Part shown: in pieces, positions 43,709 to 54,805 of the stretch
Position numbering within the stretch: the stretch's first letter is position 1
Layout: each line of letters opens with the position of its first letter
NCBI GenBank assembly: GCA_900074885.1
Contig: FJUW01000003.1
Coordinates: 1,164,196 to 1,228,195 of the forward strand
Length of the DNA: 64,000 bases
Reading direction: 5' to 3'
Source of the DNA: Rhynchosporium graminicola
Lineage: Eukaryota > Ascomycota > Leotiomycetes > Helotiales > Ploettnerulaceae
Translations under genes and position numbers: made by a program
The notes under the pieces: model-generated
Told to the model about the DNA's origin: nothing
The model's database searches: none
The model's input: the letters and a program-made list of their open reading frames with translations, nothing else

Positions 43709-44588
43709 CGCGGTATACTCGAACGCTAATTCAGGCTATCTCTGCAAAATTAGAGGTGATGGAAAGACCTCATATATATATCTGCCATCCAGTCACTGAC
43801 ACATAGAAATTCGAGTAACTGACATCATCTCATACATACTACCTACCTTACCTACCCCAGACGGATAAATGCAATCAATATACCCGTTGACGCGGGGAAT
43901 ATAAGCTTTCTAGGAGTCAACATACCAGTTCCTCCCTGGAGAAGCACGCGCACCAATCATCTGCCGATATTTCAATTAAGCGATGTGGAGTATGCATATG
44001 CACCCCGGGGTGGCTGGGAGTCTACATTTATCCGCGCTCACGACCAGAAACGATAGCTTCAATTACGAGCAATTACATTAGGAATTGAGGGTGGGAAGGG
44101 TCCCACTTATAGCCGTGTACGACAGTACCGCAATCACAGCGGGCTGTCAGCTGCACTTGATCTCCCGCGCGTGCGTTATACCGAGATGCAAATCCCGGCA
44201 GATACTGATAAAACCTGGTAGATTTAGATGAAAGCGAAAGGATAGGCAATGTCGGTTAGTCGATTTCCTGTTCGAGGAACTGTAAATTGTAAAGAGTCAG
44301 AAAGCCGTAGATTCTCTTAATGATCAAGTCTTATTAGGGCCGGCCGTATGACGCAGATCTTGGTTGATAAGTTATTATTCATGAGTCTCGGATCCCTTTC
44401 AATTGTATTTTGGAGGTACTGCAGAAGAATCGGCACGATATGTAAGTGGTATTTCACATGTCGGGATAGCGTACGGGAGGGAGGAAGTTGAGCGCAGCCG
44501 CCACGTTTAAGATTGATCCTGACCGCCAGAATTCGGAAAACTCAATCTCCTGTCAACGGCCAGGGAATCCCCAGGCACGTTACGGTGC
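43709..44588. promoter_or_regulatory. Upstream region of the GH51 gene with a CreA-like site
   Basis: 880 bases that also cover the 3' side of the next minus-strand gene. The palindrome CCCCGGGG at 44003-44010 contains the SYGGRG carbon-catabolite repressor consensus on both strands, about 295 bases upstream of the GH51 start. Such sites occur often by chance. Confidence 0.3.
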
Positions 44589-45840
44589 CTACTGCCACTT
44601 AGATTTATCCCCAATTCGTGCAAACTGTGAAAGTTCATACCACCGATCAATGATGATCAATCGATCCGCCTCACTACATTCCTTACTTGCGCGCAGACCA
44701 TCGGCCATCTGTGTTCTTTCGGAATAGTCATCCTGCTGGTTTTTGACCTCCTCATATACACCCTTAAAAGTGTAGGCCGCCAAACCTACCGCACCTTGCC
44801 ATCTCGTCAGTTGAATACCAAGTAGCAAGAATGTCATAGTTACCAGCCGTAGGCTTGCATACGACTCCTCCAAGACCCATGCCTACCCCAGCGAAGAACC
44901 CACCAAGCCCGCCTTTCTTAGCTCCCTCCATAGGCTGCGTGATCAAGCCCGTAATGCCATCAAATAAACCAAGTCCAAATCCCTGCAGTCCTTAGTTTAA
45001 AACACCTTACAGCTTCAAATCGGATGAACGCAAGCGTACCTTCCCAGCAGCACCAAGTCCACTCACGACTCCAGTGACCTTCTCCTCCTTGCGCACAGTT
45101 TCATCACCATAAAGTCTCGGCACATTCCCGAACCCCCTGGATATTTTCAAGGTCATATCCATAGGGGCTTTCAAACCGGTACCCACGATCCTGGAGATGC
45201 CTTTACCACTATCGAGTGCGAAGTCTTTAGCTAGTCCAGCTGCGACATCGTGATCCGCTTTCACCATCTTGGTTATCTCAACAGGATAGTCTGCAATTCC
45301 CATTACGATACCCCCGACGGTACCGTGTGCGGCAGAGATCATGCCAGAGATGGGATCTGTTGGATTGAATGGTGGTGTGCGCTCGCGGGGTGGGTAGCTG
45401 GCTCTGTCAGTATTGTTCTTGATGTAAACATCACAGTGTTCTGATGAGGGAGACACTGACACAGAAAGATCCTTCGGTCGTAAGATCATAGCATCTACAA
45501 GAGTTGCAGCTGCGAGTGAAGAAAGCTTTATTTTTGTGTGTTTCTCCGTCCAGACTGCACGACGCTGTGGCAGAATCGAACAGAAGACTTCATCAATGAC
45601 ACCTCGAATGGCGTCAGGATCTTCAGCCTGATCTTTAGGAAGTCTCTCCGTGAAGTAGTCGTCATCTAGCACCCCATGGTCAAACTGCTTCTCGTAGTCA
45701 TGCTCGAAACCCTCGATTGTATTCGGGGTCGAGGTCCCACTAGTTTGTGGAGTGATTTTACTCTGGCAAGGCATGCTACCGCCATCTGTTGTCGAGGGTG
45801 CAGAATCATTATCTTCCATGCAGATGCCGCTGTCCTTCAT
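44589..45840 (-). CDS. Protein with a glycine-rich domain like the tail region of fungal sterol glucosyltransferases
   Basis: Function unknown. Three exons (45840-45040, 44982-44844, 44794-44589) join in phase to 381 residues. The region from about 190 contains FNPTDPISGMISAAHGTVGG, DYPVEITKMVKADHDVAAGL and LKISRGFGNVPRLYGDE. It then has GFGLGLFDGITGLITQPMEG, AKKGGLGGFFAGVGMGLGG, VVCKPTAGAVGLAAYTFKGV and YEEV. I associate this series with the segments flanking the catalytic domain in UDP-glucose:sterol glucosyltransferase-like fungal proteins; the glycosyltransferase domain itself is absent. The start was placed at MKDSGICMEDND because upstream frame is the (CTGGT)n repeat. Membrane-lipid association is plausible but inferred. 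Confidence 0.65.
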
Positions 45841-45870
45841 CTTGATGGAGCTGGAGATGATTACGAAGGT

Positions 45871-45913
45871 CTGGTGTGGTCTGGTCTGGTCTGGTCTGGT
45901 CTGGTCTGGTCTG
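45871..45913. repeat. Pentanucleotide repeat (CTGGT)n
   Basis: About eight units, one interrupted (GTGGT), lie 31 bases upstream of the inferred start codon of the minus-strand gene, so probably in its 5' untranslated region. If translated they would give Arg-Pro-Asp-Gln-Thr repeats. Confidence 0.8.
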
Positions 45914-46756
45914 CTTGCTTTGAGAAAATGTGAGCAGTTGGGCGGCCTTTGTTCTTGATATCTTGCGATCAGCTGCCGAAACTTCAAGAGAACTGGCAGT
46001 TCATGATCGTGATTGGGAATATGAGAAGCTTATGGATGAACAGTTCAGTCGGTCGATGTCCGATGTCCGATGTTCTTGTATCGCAGATGATGACGAGGCT
46101 GTAGTAGGCACCCGAGCTATGCCCTCCTTGACTACTGTCTGAGAGGCTGGTGCGGGGTCAGAAATACACCTAGTCACATGATATCCTCAGCTCAGCAGAG
46201 CAGCCAAAGGTACCTTACCTACCTACCTACCTATCAGGTGAGACTGACTTTGTCCTTCGCATCCTCACAAGTTCAGGACCTAGCTATTGTTCACACTGTA
46301 TACTATTCTGAATTCATACTATATACTATTCTGAATACTGTGCTGAGAAACAGACGAGAAGTTTTCAACATTACATTACCATTATAACTAACACCTTCCT
46401 ATTTCCATCTACCATTTGACGCTATTCCGAGCTTGGCTTGAAGTCAATTAGGACTAGCGTATCATGTCACCTGCTACAGTACTGTTACAGACATAAGCGA
46501 GATATCTTCCTTGACGTCTGATGCCCCTCTGTCAGCCAAGTTCTACATATCTCGCTCAATAGATTGGAAGAGTCCTAACGTTGAAGCCCATGTCACTGAA
46601 AACAACGGTCTTCACCTAGGGTCTAGAAATCACTTTGACCTAAACTTCAAGTTTCATCATTGATTGCAGCGCAACCGAGAACCTGCTATCGTGAGCCAAG
46701 AACGACCCCGCTATCTCGGCTGTCAGCTGCAGAGAGTTCCATCAGAACCACCAAAA
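45914..46756. promoter_or_regulatory. Divergent intergenic region upstream of PLC
   Basis: Holds a short (CTAC)n run near 46212-46236 and a direct repeat of ATACTATTCTGAAT around 46302-46338. No gene seen. Confidence 0.5.
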
Positions 46757-48523
46757 ATGTCGGAGTGGACGAAAAATATCACGGCTCGCTTGGGCGACAT
46801 GGATTTTATATCTAAAGCAAAGCCCAAGAAATCCGACGATGATAATGAACAGGGCGAAGAAACTACTTCGGCCAGTGTTGCAGGAGGCGGACATTCAGCT
46901 CGTCAGACAGGCATCACGAAGCATCAAATCACTGTCAGCAAGGCGCTCCGGTCTTTTCTAGTCGATAAGAGCATGATTTCTGGTGAAGACTTTGAAGGAG
47001 ATAGTTCGAGTCAGCCTACTGGATCTCTCAAGGCTCTTCTCGAGAAACCGCATATCGATGTCCCGGCCGCTCTGACAGATAGATCTCATCCATTGCCTGA
47101 ATATTTCATCAGCTCAAGCCACAACACCTACTTGATGGCTCATCAGCTTTTTGGTACTTCATCTGCTGAGGCATATGAGCTTGCTCTTCATACTGGCTCG
47201 CGCTGCGTTGAAATCGACGCGTGGGACGGAGATGATAATCCAGATGAGCCAAAGGTCACTCATGGGTATACTTTAGTGTCCAATATCACGTTTCGATCGG
47301 TGTGTGAGATAATTCGAGATGTTCATGACAAAGAATCAGCGGAAGCTGTCGATGAGCAAGGGTACCGAGCTGCCCCAATACTCATCTCTCTTGAGAACCA
47401 CTGTGGCCCTCACGGTCAGCTCCGTCTTGTTCAGCTCATGACTGAAATCTGGGGAGATCGGCTGCTGAGCAAATCAGTTAGAGAAGAGGGTCACGATGAG
47501 CAGGGTGGTGGGCAGCATGTACGTCTGGAAGAGCTAGGATCAAAGATCGTCGTTATTGTCGAGCATCACATCCCAGGAGAAATTGAGGACGACGATTCAA
47601 GCTCTGCAGACGAAGACGAAAGCGAAAAGCAAGAGAAGGAGGCCTACAGGAAGAAGAAACAGGCCGCTCCAGCAACGATCATCATACCGGAGCTCGCGAA
47701 TCTCGGCGTTTACGCACAATCCGTCAAACCAAGCGACAACTCTTGGTACAATTCGGAATCTCTCACAAACGGCCCACACCACCACCTCATTAACGTCTCC
47801 GAGTCCGGACTTGCTACACACATGGGTAATCCCAACGCTAGCTCTAAGATCGGAGTCCACAATGCTCACCACCTTATGCGCGTCTTCCCAAAAGGAACTC
47901 GAATCTCATCCAAGAATCTCCAACCAGTCCCCTTCTGGGGTATCGGCGCCCAAATCTGCGCGTTGAACTGGCAAACCTTCAGTGCAGGCATGCAAGTCAA
48001 TGAAGCTCTTTTCAGCGGCTCCGATGGCTATGTGCTGAAACCAGCTGCGCTCCGTCATGGCGGAAGTGGTAAACTCAGTACAGGACGCATGAAGAAGCTC
48101 AGTCTCCACATTGCAGGCGCAACTCATCTCCCAGTACCCGAAGGCACGAATGCAGATGATATCAAGCCCTACGTCACCTGTATGCTCATCCACCCGGATC
48201 ATATCTACGAGCCTCCACCGAAACGCAAGACCTCTCCTTATAAGAAAAGCAAGCTCGACTTTCTCCATCGAGGTGAGGCGACGCCACCTTCGGATCCCGT
48301 GTGGGACGAGGTTCTTGAGTGGGAGTACGAGGAGAACGAATTGATCTTCCTGAGGATCTTGATTAAGAGTGATGATAGCTTTGCAGCGAATCCTGTCTTT
48401 GCGGTATCTGCAGTCAGGTTGTCATATGCAGTCCAGGACTGGAGATTTATCCGGATGCTGGATCTGAAGGGCAGAGAGACAAAATGTTCTTTGCTGGTCA
48501 AGTTCTCTATTGTGGGTTGTTAG
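46757..48523 (+). CDS. PLC1: Phosphoinositide-specific phospholipase C
   Basis: Hydrolyses phosphatidylinositol 4,5-bisphosphate to diacylglycerol and inositol trisphosphate for calcium signalling. Single exon, 588 residues, with the start at MSEWTKNITARLG. The X-box (about 110-290) has the catalytic histidines in SSSHNTYL and THGYTLVSNITF and calcium ligands in VEIDAWDGDD. An acidic linker (DDDSSSADEDESEKQEKE) separates it from the Y-box (about 345-460): NLGVYAQSVKP, HNAHHLMRVFPKGTRISSKN and WGIGAQICALNWQTFSAGMQ. A C2 domain follows (LSLHIAGATHLPVPEG, DPVWDEVLEWEY). No PH domain or clear EF-hands are seen, so this is a short form. Upstream frame lacks an ATG. Confidence 0.93.
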   Translation: MSEWTKNITARLGDMDFISKAKPKKSDDDNEQGEETTSASVAGGGHSARQTGITKHQITVSKALRSFLVDKSMISGEDFEGDSSSQPTGSLKALLEKPHIDVPAALTDRSHPLPEYFISSSHNTYLMAHQLFGTSSAEAYELALHTGSRCVEIDAWDGDDNPDEPKVTHGYTLVSNITFRSVCEIIRDVHDKESAEAVDEQGYRAAPILISLENHCGPHGQLRLVQLMTEIWGDRLLSKSVREEGHDEQGGGQHVRLEELGSKIVVIVEHHIPGEIEDDDSSSADEDESEKQEKEAYRKKKQAAPATIIIPELANLGVYAQSVKPSDNSWYNSESLTNGPHHHLINVSESGLATHMGNPNASSKIGVHNAHHLMRVFPKGTRISSKNLQPVPFWGIGAQICALNWQTFSAGMQVNEALFSGSDGYVLKPAALRHGGSGKLSTGRMKKLSLHIAGATHLPVPEGTNADDIKPYVTCMLIHPDHIYEPPPKRKTSPYKKSKLDFLHRGEATPPSDPVWDEVLEWEYEENELIFLRILIKSDDSFAANPVFAVSAVRLSYAVQDWRFIRMLDLKGRETKCSLLVKFSIVGC

Positions 48524-48949
48524 AGACGATGATACGTTCATCACTACATTCATGGTCACATATTGCTTAATCTCAGCGCATTTGCGTAACTCAGATTTGC
48601 TACCTGCTTAATGTGAACTCTCAAAGCAGTCTCTGGAGTCAGATTGCCTATTGGCCTAAAATTTGGTGACCTGGTTTCGTGTTGGCATGCAGTAGAAGGT
48701 GTGAAAGCATAATTCAACTTTGGGAACGAGCACTTCAATACCAAGGACAATAGGAGAGCGAATTCACCTTTCGAGTGCACACGTCACAAGCGACGCAGAC
48801 CATAACAAGTCAGTTACCTTAACCTGACTGACAAATTCCCTCTCCCATATATTCCTCCCCATGAAGCTTTCTCGATCAAATCAATTCCATCACCACGTCA
48901 TCTCATCAAAGCACATTCCACACGCCTTGCCTCAACAGCGTCTATCACA
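48524..48949. other. Intergenic
   Basis: Contains the PLC 3' region and the promoter of the small downstream gene, if that is real. Nothing else seen. Confidence 0.45.
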
Positions 48950-49155
48950 ATGATTCTCCCCAAGACACGCGTCTCAGCGATCCGCAATACCATCCAGCAG
49001 AACACCAGAAACCATCCAGCATTTCCTCACAACCACTTCCCCACCATCCCTGCCCCCATCCTCAAAACCCACCACCTCTCCACCCTCCATCCAGCCCCCT
49101 CCTCCAACTCCACGCGACAAATCCAACACCTCACAACCCCCCTGGCCGTGAACCC

Positions 49156-49188
<33 letters not shown>

Positions 49189-49420
49189 CTTCCCACACCG
49201 CGATAACGTCAATGCGCGATACATCAAAGCTGCACTCCGAACTCTTCACCTGGCGAGATATCCTTCCACGGGTCTTCAAATGGCGATGCGAGGGCGAGGA
49301 GCGGGGATCTCGTTGGTGGGTTTGAATGCTTGTGTGCAGGAATGCGAAGCTTTCGCCGGGGAGATAGGGGGATATTGTGGCGGATTTGAAGGCTATTGTG
49401 GGGGATTTGGCTGGTGGTGA
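48950..49420 (+). CDS. Hypothetical small protein with poly-Thr tract
   Basis: 156 residues, not recognised. The ATG has a favourable CACAATG context after a pyrimidine/CA-rich leader typical of fungal 5' ends. The first 65 residues are rich in His, Pro, Ser and Arg and could be a mitochondrial presequence (ILPKTRVSAIRNTIQQNTRN). A (CAA)n microsatellite near 49157-49189 encodes a run of Thr. The part after NARYIKAALRTLHLARY looks helical. The frame runs out in Gly/Trp-rich residues, while an adjacent frame continues with DLKAIVGDLAGGDVGVVVGG to 49625. A missed intron or a frameshift is therefore possible. Confidence 0.35.
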
Positions 49421-49874
49421 TGTTGGGGTTGTGGTGGGTGGTGAGGGGGTGGGGTGGGTTGTGGATGTGGATTGGAAGGTTGTGAGAGGAGGAGGAGGAG
49501 GACTCAAGGATTGTTTTCTGGATCTAGGGGATTTGAAGAGGGATGTTGTGGCGCTGAGAGGGGATGTTGGAGATGTAGAGGTTTTGATTGGGTATCTTTG
49601 CGAGGAGGGGACGGTTGATGAGTGAAGCTGGGGGAACGGTGGGATGATTGGATTTGGATGGGGATCGATCGATGGTTTTGAGACTGGGATTTTGGAAGGA
49701 GTTGAGGATATTTGGCTGGGTAGGAATGCCTTTTGAGTCGCTATTCCATTCAATCTCGATACGGAAACTTGAGATGTTCCGAATATTGCCGTTTTTTCAA
49801 GCGCGATTCCACACGTACTAGACAGACACATTTGTCGGGCGTGTCAAGTCTTACTTACTTACCAACAACGAAAC
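49421..49874. other. Intergenic, GT-rich
   Basis: Includes a G/T-rich open frame (to 49625) that could be the displaced end of the preceding gene. Converging 3' ends. Confidence 0.4.
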
Positions 49875-51943
49875 TCACAACCTCCCATCGACCTTCCCAA
49901 CTTTCGTATTCAGCCGCCCCCGAAACCTCATCTTCATCCTCTCCTCACTGACCAAAAAGCACTCAGGAAGGAACCCCTCCCTCCCCCTTCCTCCCCCTCT
50001 CATGATATCCACCAACGCCCTCCCACTCTCCCAACAAAGCACCATCCCATGACCCTGGAAACTAGCACACACCCACAATCCCCTCCTCCCTCCCCCTCCA
50101 CCTCCCGCAAAAGGAACCTCCCCCACAAACGGATACCCATCCGAGCTATACCCCATGACGCCCGTCCACTCTCTCCTCACCCTCCCCTCGCGATCATCAT
50201 CTCCCCACCTCTCCCCGAAATACATCTTCGTGCTCGCCGTCAGATACGCACTTATCCGCTCATTCACGCGCCCGTCGTCCGTCTCGCCGTACTCGGATAG
50301 CCCTTCTTCGCCGGCTTGCGTTAAGCCGCCGCCGATGATGATGTCGCCTGCGGATTTGCAGCCCGGGGGACGCGGGATCATGTATTCGTATCCGGAGGAG
50401 TGGATGAAGCTGTATGTTCCTGGTAAGCCTTCTTGAGGGATATTGGAGCCCTGAGAGGGGGGTTTTTAGTATGCGGTTTGAAAGTATCGGGGTTTGGGGA
50501 TGGGTTGGGGATAACGCGCGTGCTGATAGTTATTTGAGGGCGCTGATTGATGAGAGATGTCTGGGAGAAGCTGTACATACTGGTCTGTGAGCCGTGACTT
50601 GGCCGCGGAGAGGCACGATACAGCCTTGAAACGCTGCGTGGAGGAATGCCGTGTAGCCATTCGTAGCGAGGATGACTTGTTTCGCTCCGATAGCCCCTTT
50701 TGCGGTTTCGACTTCCCATGATCCGTCGGAGGTTTGATGGAGTTTCATCGCGGGCGTGTTTGTGTATAGCTGTAGACCTTTCTGCAAACAGAGTTTCAAC
50801 ACCCCGATGACGAATTTGTAGGCGCTCTGTATGGAAGGAGGTTTAGTAAGTCTTCATACTGGCATAGGTGGTAGGTAATTCCTCCTCGACGTCGAATTGC
50901 CAGTCATCTATTTTTCGGATCTGGTAAACTGATAATGAGCTCATAAAGGTATCCCGGGTCATCACCGGGATCGGATCAATCTTTCAAGATCATCTTGTGT
51001 TAAATGACTCTGGTAGTCCGACTCGATGAGAAAATTACTCCGAATTCTCAACTCGCTTGATTCGCTTCGCTGGAGCCGAACGTGGCTGGTCGAGAGGGAG
51101 GTGGAATAGGAAGATGGTAAATGGTGTCTTGAACAAACATTTAAGACATTGAATGAGAGAAAAAAATAATGGGATTCAGAGACACCATGAACATGCTGAC
51201 ACTTACCAAACTACCCGCCTCATAACTGACAGCCCCCACAACTCCCTCTCCGTCAACACACCACTTCCTCACCGCCTCCTCTCTGCTCCAAATCTCATAT
51301 CTCGCAACCGTCCTCTCATCATCTTCCCCTTTGAACGCTTCTCGGATCGCAGACACGCCTTTCATACTCGCGTCCCATGGCGCTTGGGAATAGATGATAT
51401 CGACCGTATCACCCGTCCAGGAATCGCAGGGAATGGCATGCGTGCGAGCGAATGCATGCACGGCTTTCAGAGTCGCGTATTCGAAGCGTGCGATCTGCTT
51501 GGCGGTGGAGAGGGAGTGCGTGGAGGCATTGGACAGAAATGTGCGATAGGAGGCGGCTTTTGTATGACCACCTGTGTTTGTGCATGTCAAAACTAACTTC
51601 TTGTCGAGGATGCTGTAGATAGATTGGTGAGAGAGGGGTGGGATTTACCATTTCGTCCGGTCGCTCCGCTACATGCTTGTCTCGCTTCGAGCATCACTAT
51701 GTTTTTGTTTTGCGTGGATGTTGGATGGCTATTTTGGGAGTTGGGTTTATCGTTGATAGTAAGTAGGTTCCATGCAATACTCGCGCCTGTGATTCCGCTC
51801 CCGATAATCACTATGTCAGCTGTTTCGGGAACGGTAAGTGAAGATAGATGATCTGCTATTTCGCAATCGGGTGGATCTTGCCAGTATGAAGTTGTTGGGT
51901 TGGAGACTGGGAGGGAGACGGGGATCGATGCTCTCGCGTCCAT
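49875..51943 (-). CDS. FAD-dependent amine/amino-acid oxidase (DAO superfamily)
   Basis: Flavoprotein oxidase or dehydrogenase of unknown substrate. Four exons (51943-51649, 51571-51207, 50826-50581, 50450-49875) join in phase to 493 residues. IVIIGSGITGASIAWNLL is the ADP-binding Rossmann motif, ending in the ribose-binding Glu of IVMLEAR; CSGATGRN-GGHTKAA is the conserved flavin-contact segment of the family. KQVILATNGYTAFLHA and GYSSDGYPFVGEVPFAGG are the later DAO-type motifs. No signal peptide is seen, so it is probably cytosolic or peroxisomal; the C-terminus GRL is not a clear PTS1. The second intron (50827-51206, 380 bases) is several times longer than others in the window. Confidence 0.85.
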
Positions 51944-52667
51944 TTTTTGCACGGGTGTCGCGGGTATGGAGAGGGAGATTGATCATGAGGAAGTTATGTT
52001 TTGAAGATGTTAGGGGATGCGAGAAGCTTTTCTCAGGCATACTCTGTATATAAATAAAATCTATAAGTTTCATCATGACCTTCCTGTCGCCTAGCTCGAG
52101 CCTCAAACTCCATTGGGAGATGCAATCTGAAAGGTGGGATGTGGAGAAGTCGTTGCTTGGTTAGACCTCCCCTCCCGCATGCGGGCCGACGATGGATGTC
52201 AGAAAGAGTGGCCCGATGCCAGCGAAGCTAATATTCCCTCGAGACGACAGACAACAGACGGGCGAGTGAAAGGTGGTGAGGGTGAAATCGTTTCACGTCA
52301 ATTATCTTGTATAGCATCCCAGTCACGTGAAGCGCCGACCCTTTTTTCGTGGTTTGGATGTAGTTCTCTCACCAGCGCTTATCGCAACGACTATCTATCT
52401 ATCTCCGAGTCTAGCCCGGATGGCTTCGTTCGCAGCGTGCAACGTAGATAAGTTCGAGCTACCGGGCTGCCTAGATAGAGCAGATGATATATATATAATC
52501 TTTGGATTCTCACGGTCTAGGTATCGACAACAGAGCCGACTTATCTTCGTCTGTTTACATTCGTGTTTTGAACTCGTAGTCAGTAAGTACCCAGCTAGGT
52601 ATATTCATTCGAAAACAACTCGCTCGCTTAGCTATCCGGGGGGGGGGGTATAATAGTCTCCAGATTC
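51944..52667. other. Intergenic
   Basis: Upstream of the FAD oxidase and bounded by a DNA transposon. A run of 11 G lies at about 52638-52648. No gene seen. Confidence 0.5.
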
Positions 52668-52669
52668 TA

Positions 52670-53955
52670 CTTGGTACATGCTGTAATAATCTGACCTTTA
52701 GCGTCTGTGCGTAGTACTAGAAGATTCGACCTCACAAGGGTTCTTATAAGGGGGAATGCTAATGAGTTAAGAATACGGAGTACGCTGCTTTTACTACTCA
52801 AACGATTATAATTCATTATAGAGTTAATATACTAAGTCCCGGTACTTAAAACACTATAAAAATCAACTACTCGAGACAACCGGTTGAAAATTCAGACTCT
52901 TTATTTCGATACCGGCTGGACTCAAGCTTAAATCGCCCTTTAACTAAATCTCACTCTCAGCTAAGTCAAATACGCTCTTTCCTACCGATTAACTCCTTAA
53001 AAATAACTATATTACAGCCGAAAAGCTCTCCTTAATACACCTCAGCGAAAACGATTAATCGAATAGGTTACTTCTTCGAGGGAGAACCGCCGAGCTAAGT
53101 AAGTTGATATACCTTCTATTCTTAGCTGGAATTACGGCCTTCAAGCTATTCGTACTGCTTTTAAGAAAGAAAGCTATACCCGTCGAATTACTCGCCGAAA
53201 ACTAGTACTTACTTACGTAAATCAAGTATAAAGGCTTCAATAGGCTATCGAGCACGAGAATTGGACAGAGGAGCAGTAGTTTTCTATCTATTAGAGTAAC
53301 GAGACTTAGGTATAACCGGGAAGTTATTTAAAAGAGTAGATTACTCGAAAGATCGGAGAGGAGGAGTTATATTCGGATAACTATATAGCAAATCGATATC
53401 AAAAGAAGATCGGGTAGATATTTTAGGGTACGATTTCAGGGAAATATAGCTAGTATAAGGGAGTATTTTAAGAGAAGAACTAGGAAATAATTAACGAAGG
53501 CTCTTACTCAGGTATTATTATACCGAAGGTTTAAGAGATCTTAGAGCAATATCCCGAGCTTCAATTTCAGTAAGATAACGCGAAAGGGTATACCTCGAAG
53601 TATACTCAGTTAGTCTTTGAAGCAATTGAGATCGAGCCTATCTTCTGGCTAGCGAATTCTCCTGATTTGAACCCAATCGAGACTATTTGGGACGAGATGA
53701 AAGATTATATCGAAAGTAAATACCCAGAGGTTCATTCTTCGTATAAGAGACTAAGGGAAGCTGTAAATGAAGCGTGGGAATCGATAACTCTAGAAAGGAT
53801 CCGAGAATTGATAAGGGAAATGCTAGATAGATACTAAGTAGTAATTGAAGCAGGAGGAGGCTATATAAAGTACTAGTTAACTCAATAAAAGCAGTATTGC
53901 CAAGAATCTAGTGCGCACAGACGGAGATAGTAAGATTATTCCACCCTGTACGAAG
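52670..53955 (+). mobile_element. Degenerate Tc1/mariner-type DNA transposon with TA target duplication
   Basis: 1286 bases. The 42-base ends (52670-52711 and 53914-53955) are imperfect inverted repeats, agreeing at about 31 positions and sharing AATAATCT and GTCTGTGCG. TA flanks both ends (52668-52669 and 53956-53957). The plus strand carries relics of a DDE transposase: RRITRRKLVLTYVNQ, AIEHENWTEEQ and, near 53560, a stop just before DNAKGYTS. The C-terminal SPDLNPIETIWDEMKDYIES starts at 53658. Many in-frame TAG/TAA codons sit where Trp, Gln or Lys are expected, and the DNA is AT-rich; this is consistent with RIP. No function is expected. Confidence 0.9.
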
Positions 53956-53957
53956 TA

Positions 53958-54805
53958 CTTACTGTAGTATTTATCTTATCCCTCCTCCTGCACGCCCCGG
54001 GCTTTCAATGCATGCCTGTACAGTAGTATAAGTCGCCGAGCCCCACCCCCACCCCCACCCCTGCAAGCTCGTTCGTCACGCCACGAGGGGCTGGAATGAC
54101 ATCAAGATCCTTTCTTTTCCTTCCCTTTCCCCCACTTGCATGCATGCGGAGGACTTCATTCACATTTACCCCATCTGCACCGACATTTACAATGACATGT
54201 ACAATTATCCAGACTCTTCCACAGCATGACCCCCCCATTGATCCGGGAACTCGGGATGGCCTCCTCGGCAATCTTGTCCCGAATCCGAGACGCTGTCAAA
54301 TTCATCTAGTTATCTAGTTAGAGTATAAGTATTCTCACTGCCTCCGGACTTGGCGACTTGACTGATACGCTTATGTTGCCCTCTCTTTGTCCGCCAGTGA
54401 ATGCTTCATAAACCCGTGTGAGTACATACCAGGGTGTGCAGTGCAGTGCAGTGCAGTGCCGTGCCGTGCCGTGCCGTGCCGTGCAGTGTTGATGCAATTC
54501 ACGGGAAGCCGACGGCGACAGCGACAGCGGCAGCGGCGGCGTTATGACTTTAACTCCGCGTACGGTCAAGGGCAATCGTCACTGCCAATTGCACAGGTAG
54601 GGAGGTAGGTAGGTACCCAGGTACATGAGGCAGGCAGCTACCCCGCAGATTGTAGGGAGTTGCCATACACATCTACACAAATCCATCCCTCTACTAAACC
54701 AAGTCCGCACTCTCCACGACTTGTCAATCATACCTAGTACAGCTATCATCTACCGGAATAAACCACAGCAACAGAATCAGAATCAGAATCTGAATCAGAA
54801 GAACA
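53958..54805. other. Intergenic with pentanucleotide repeats
   Basis: Between the transposon and the aldo/keto reductase gene. GTGCA/GTGCC pentamers repeat about ten times at 54436-54485, and GGTAG-type repeats follow at 54599-54615. The final 200 bases should be the promoter; an AATCAGAATC repeat lies just before the start codon. Confidence 0.55.

Noticed and set aside
49377..49625. Separate gene for the GT-rich frame
   Set aside because: It lacks an ATG start and has a stop just upstream; treated instead as a possible displaced end of the 48950 gene.
48974..49831. Minus-strand 285-codon open frame with a poly-Cys run
   Set aside because: The Cys run is the antisense of the (CAA)n microsatellite; composition is Ser/Thr/Pro noise and no motifs appear.
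53690..53712. TTTGAACCCAATCGA as a tRNA T-arm on the minus strand
   Set aside because: It encodes the DLNPIE transposase motif and no cloverleaf can be built around it.
54436..54485. GTGCA/GTGCC repeats as a telomere-like or CRISPR-like array
   Set aside because: A simple 5-base microsatellite with no spacers, lying between ordinary genes.
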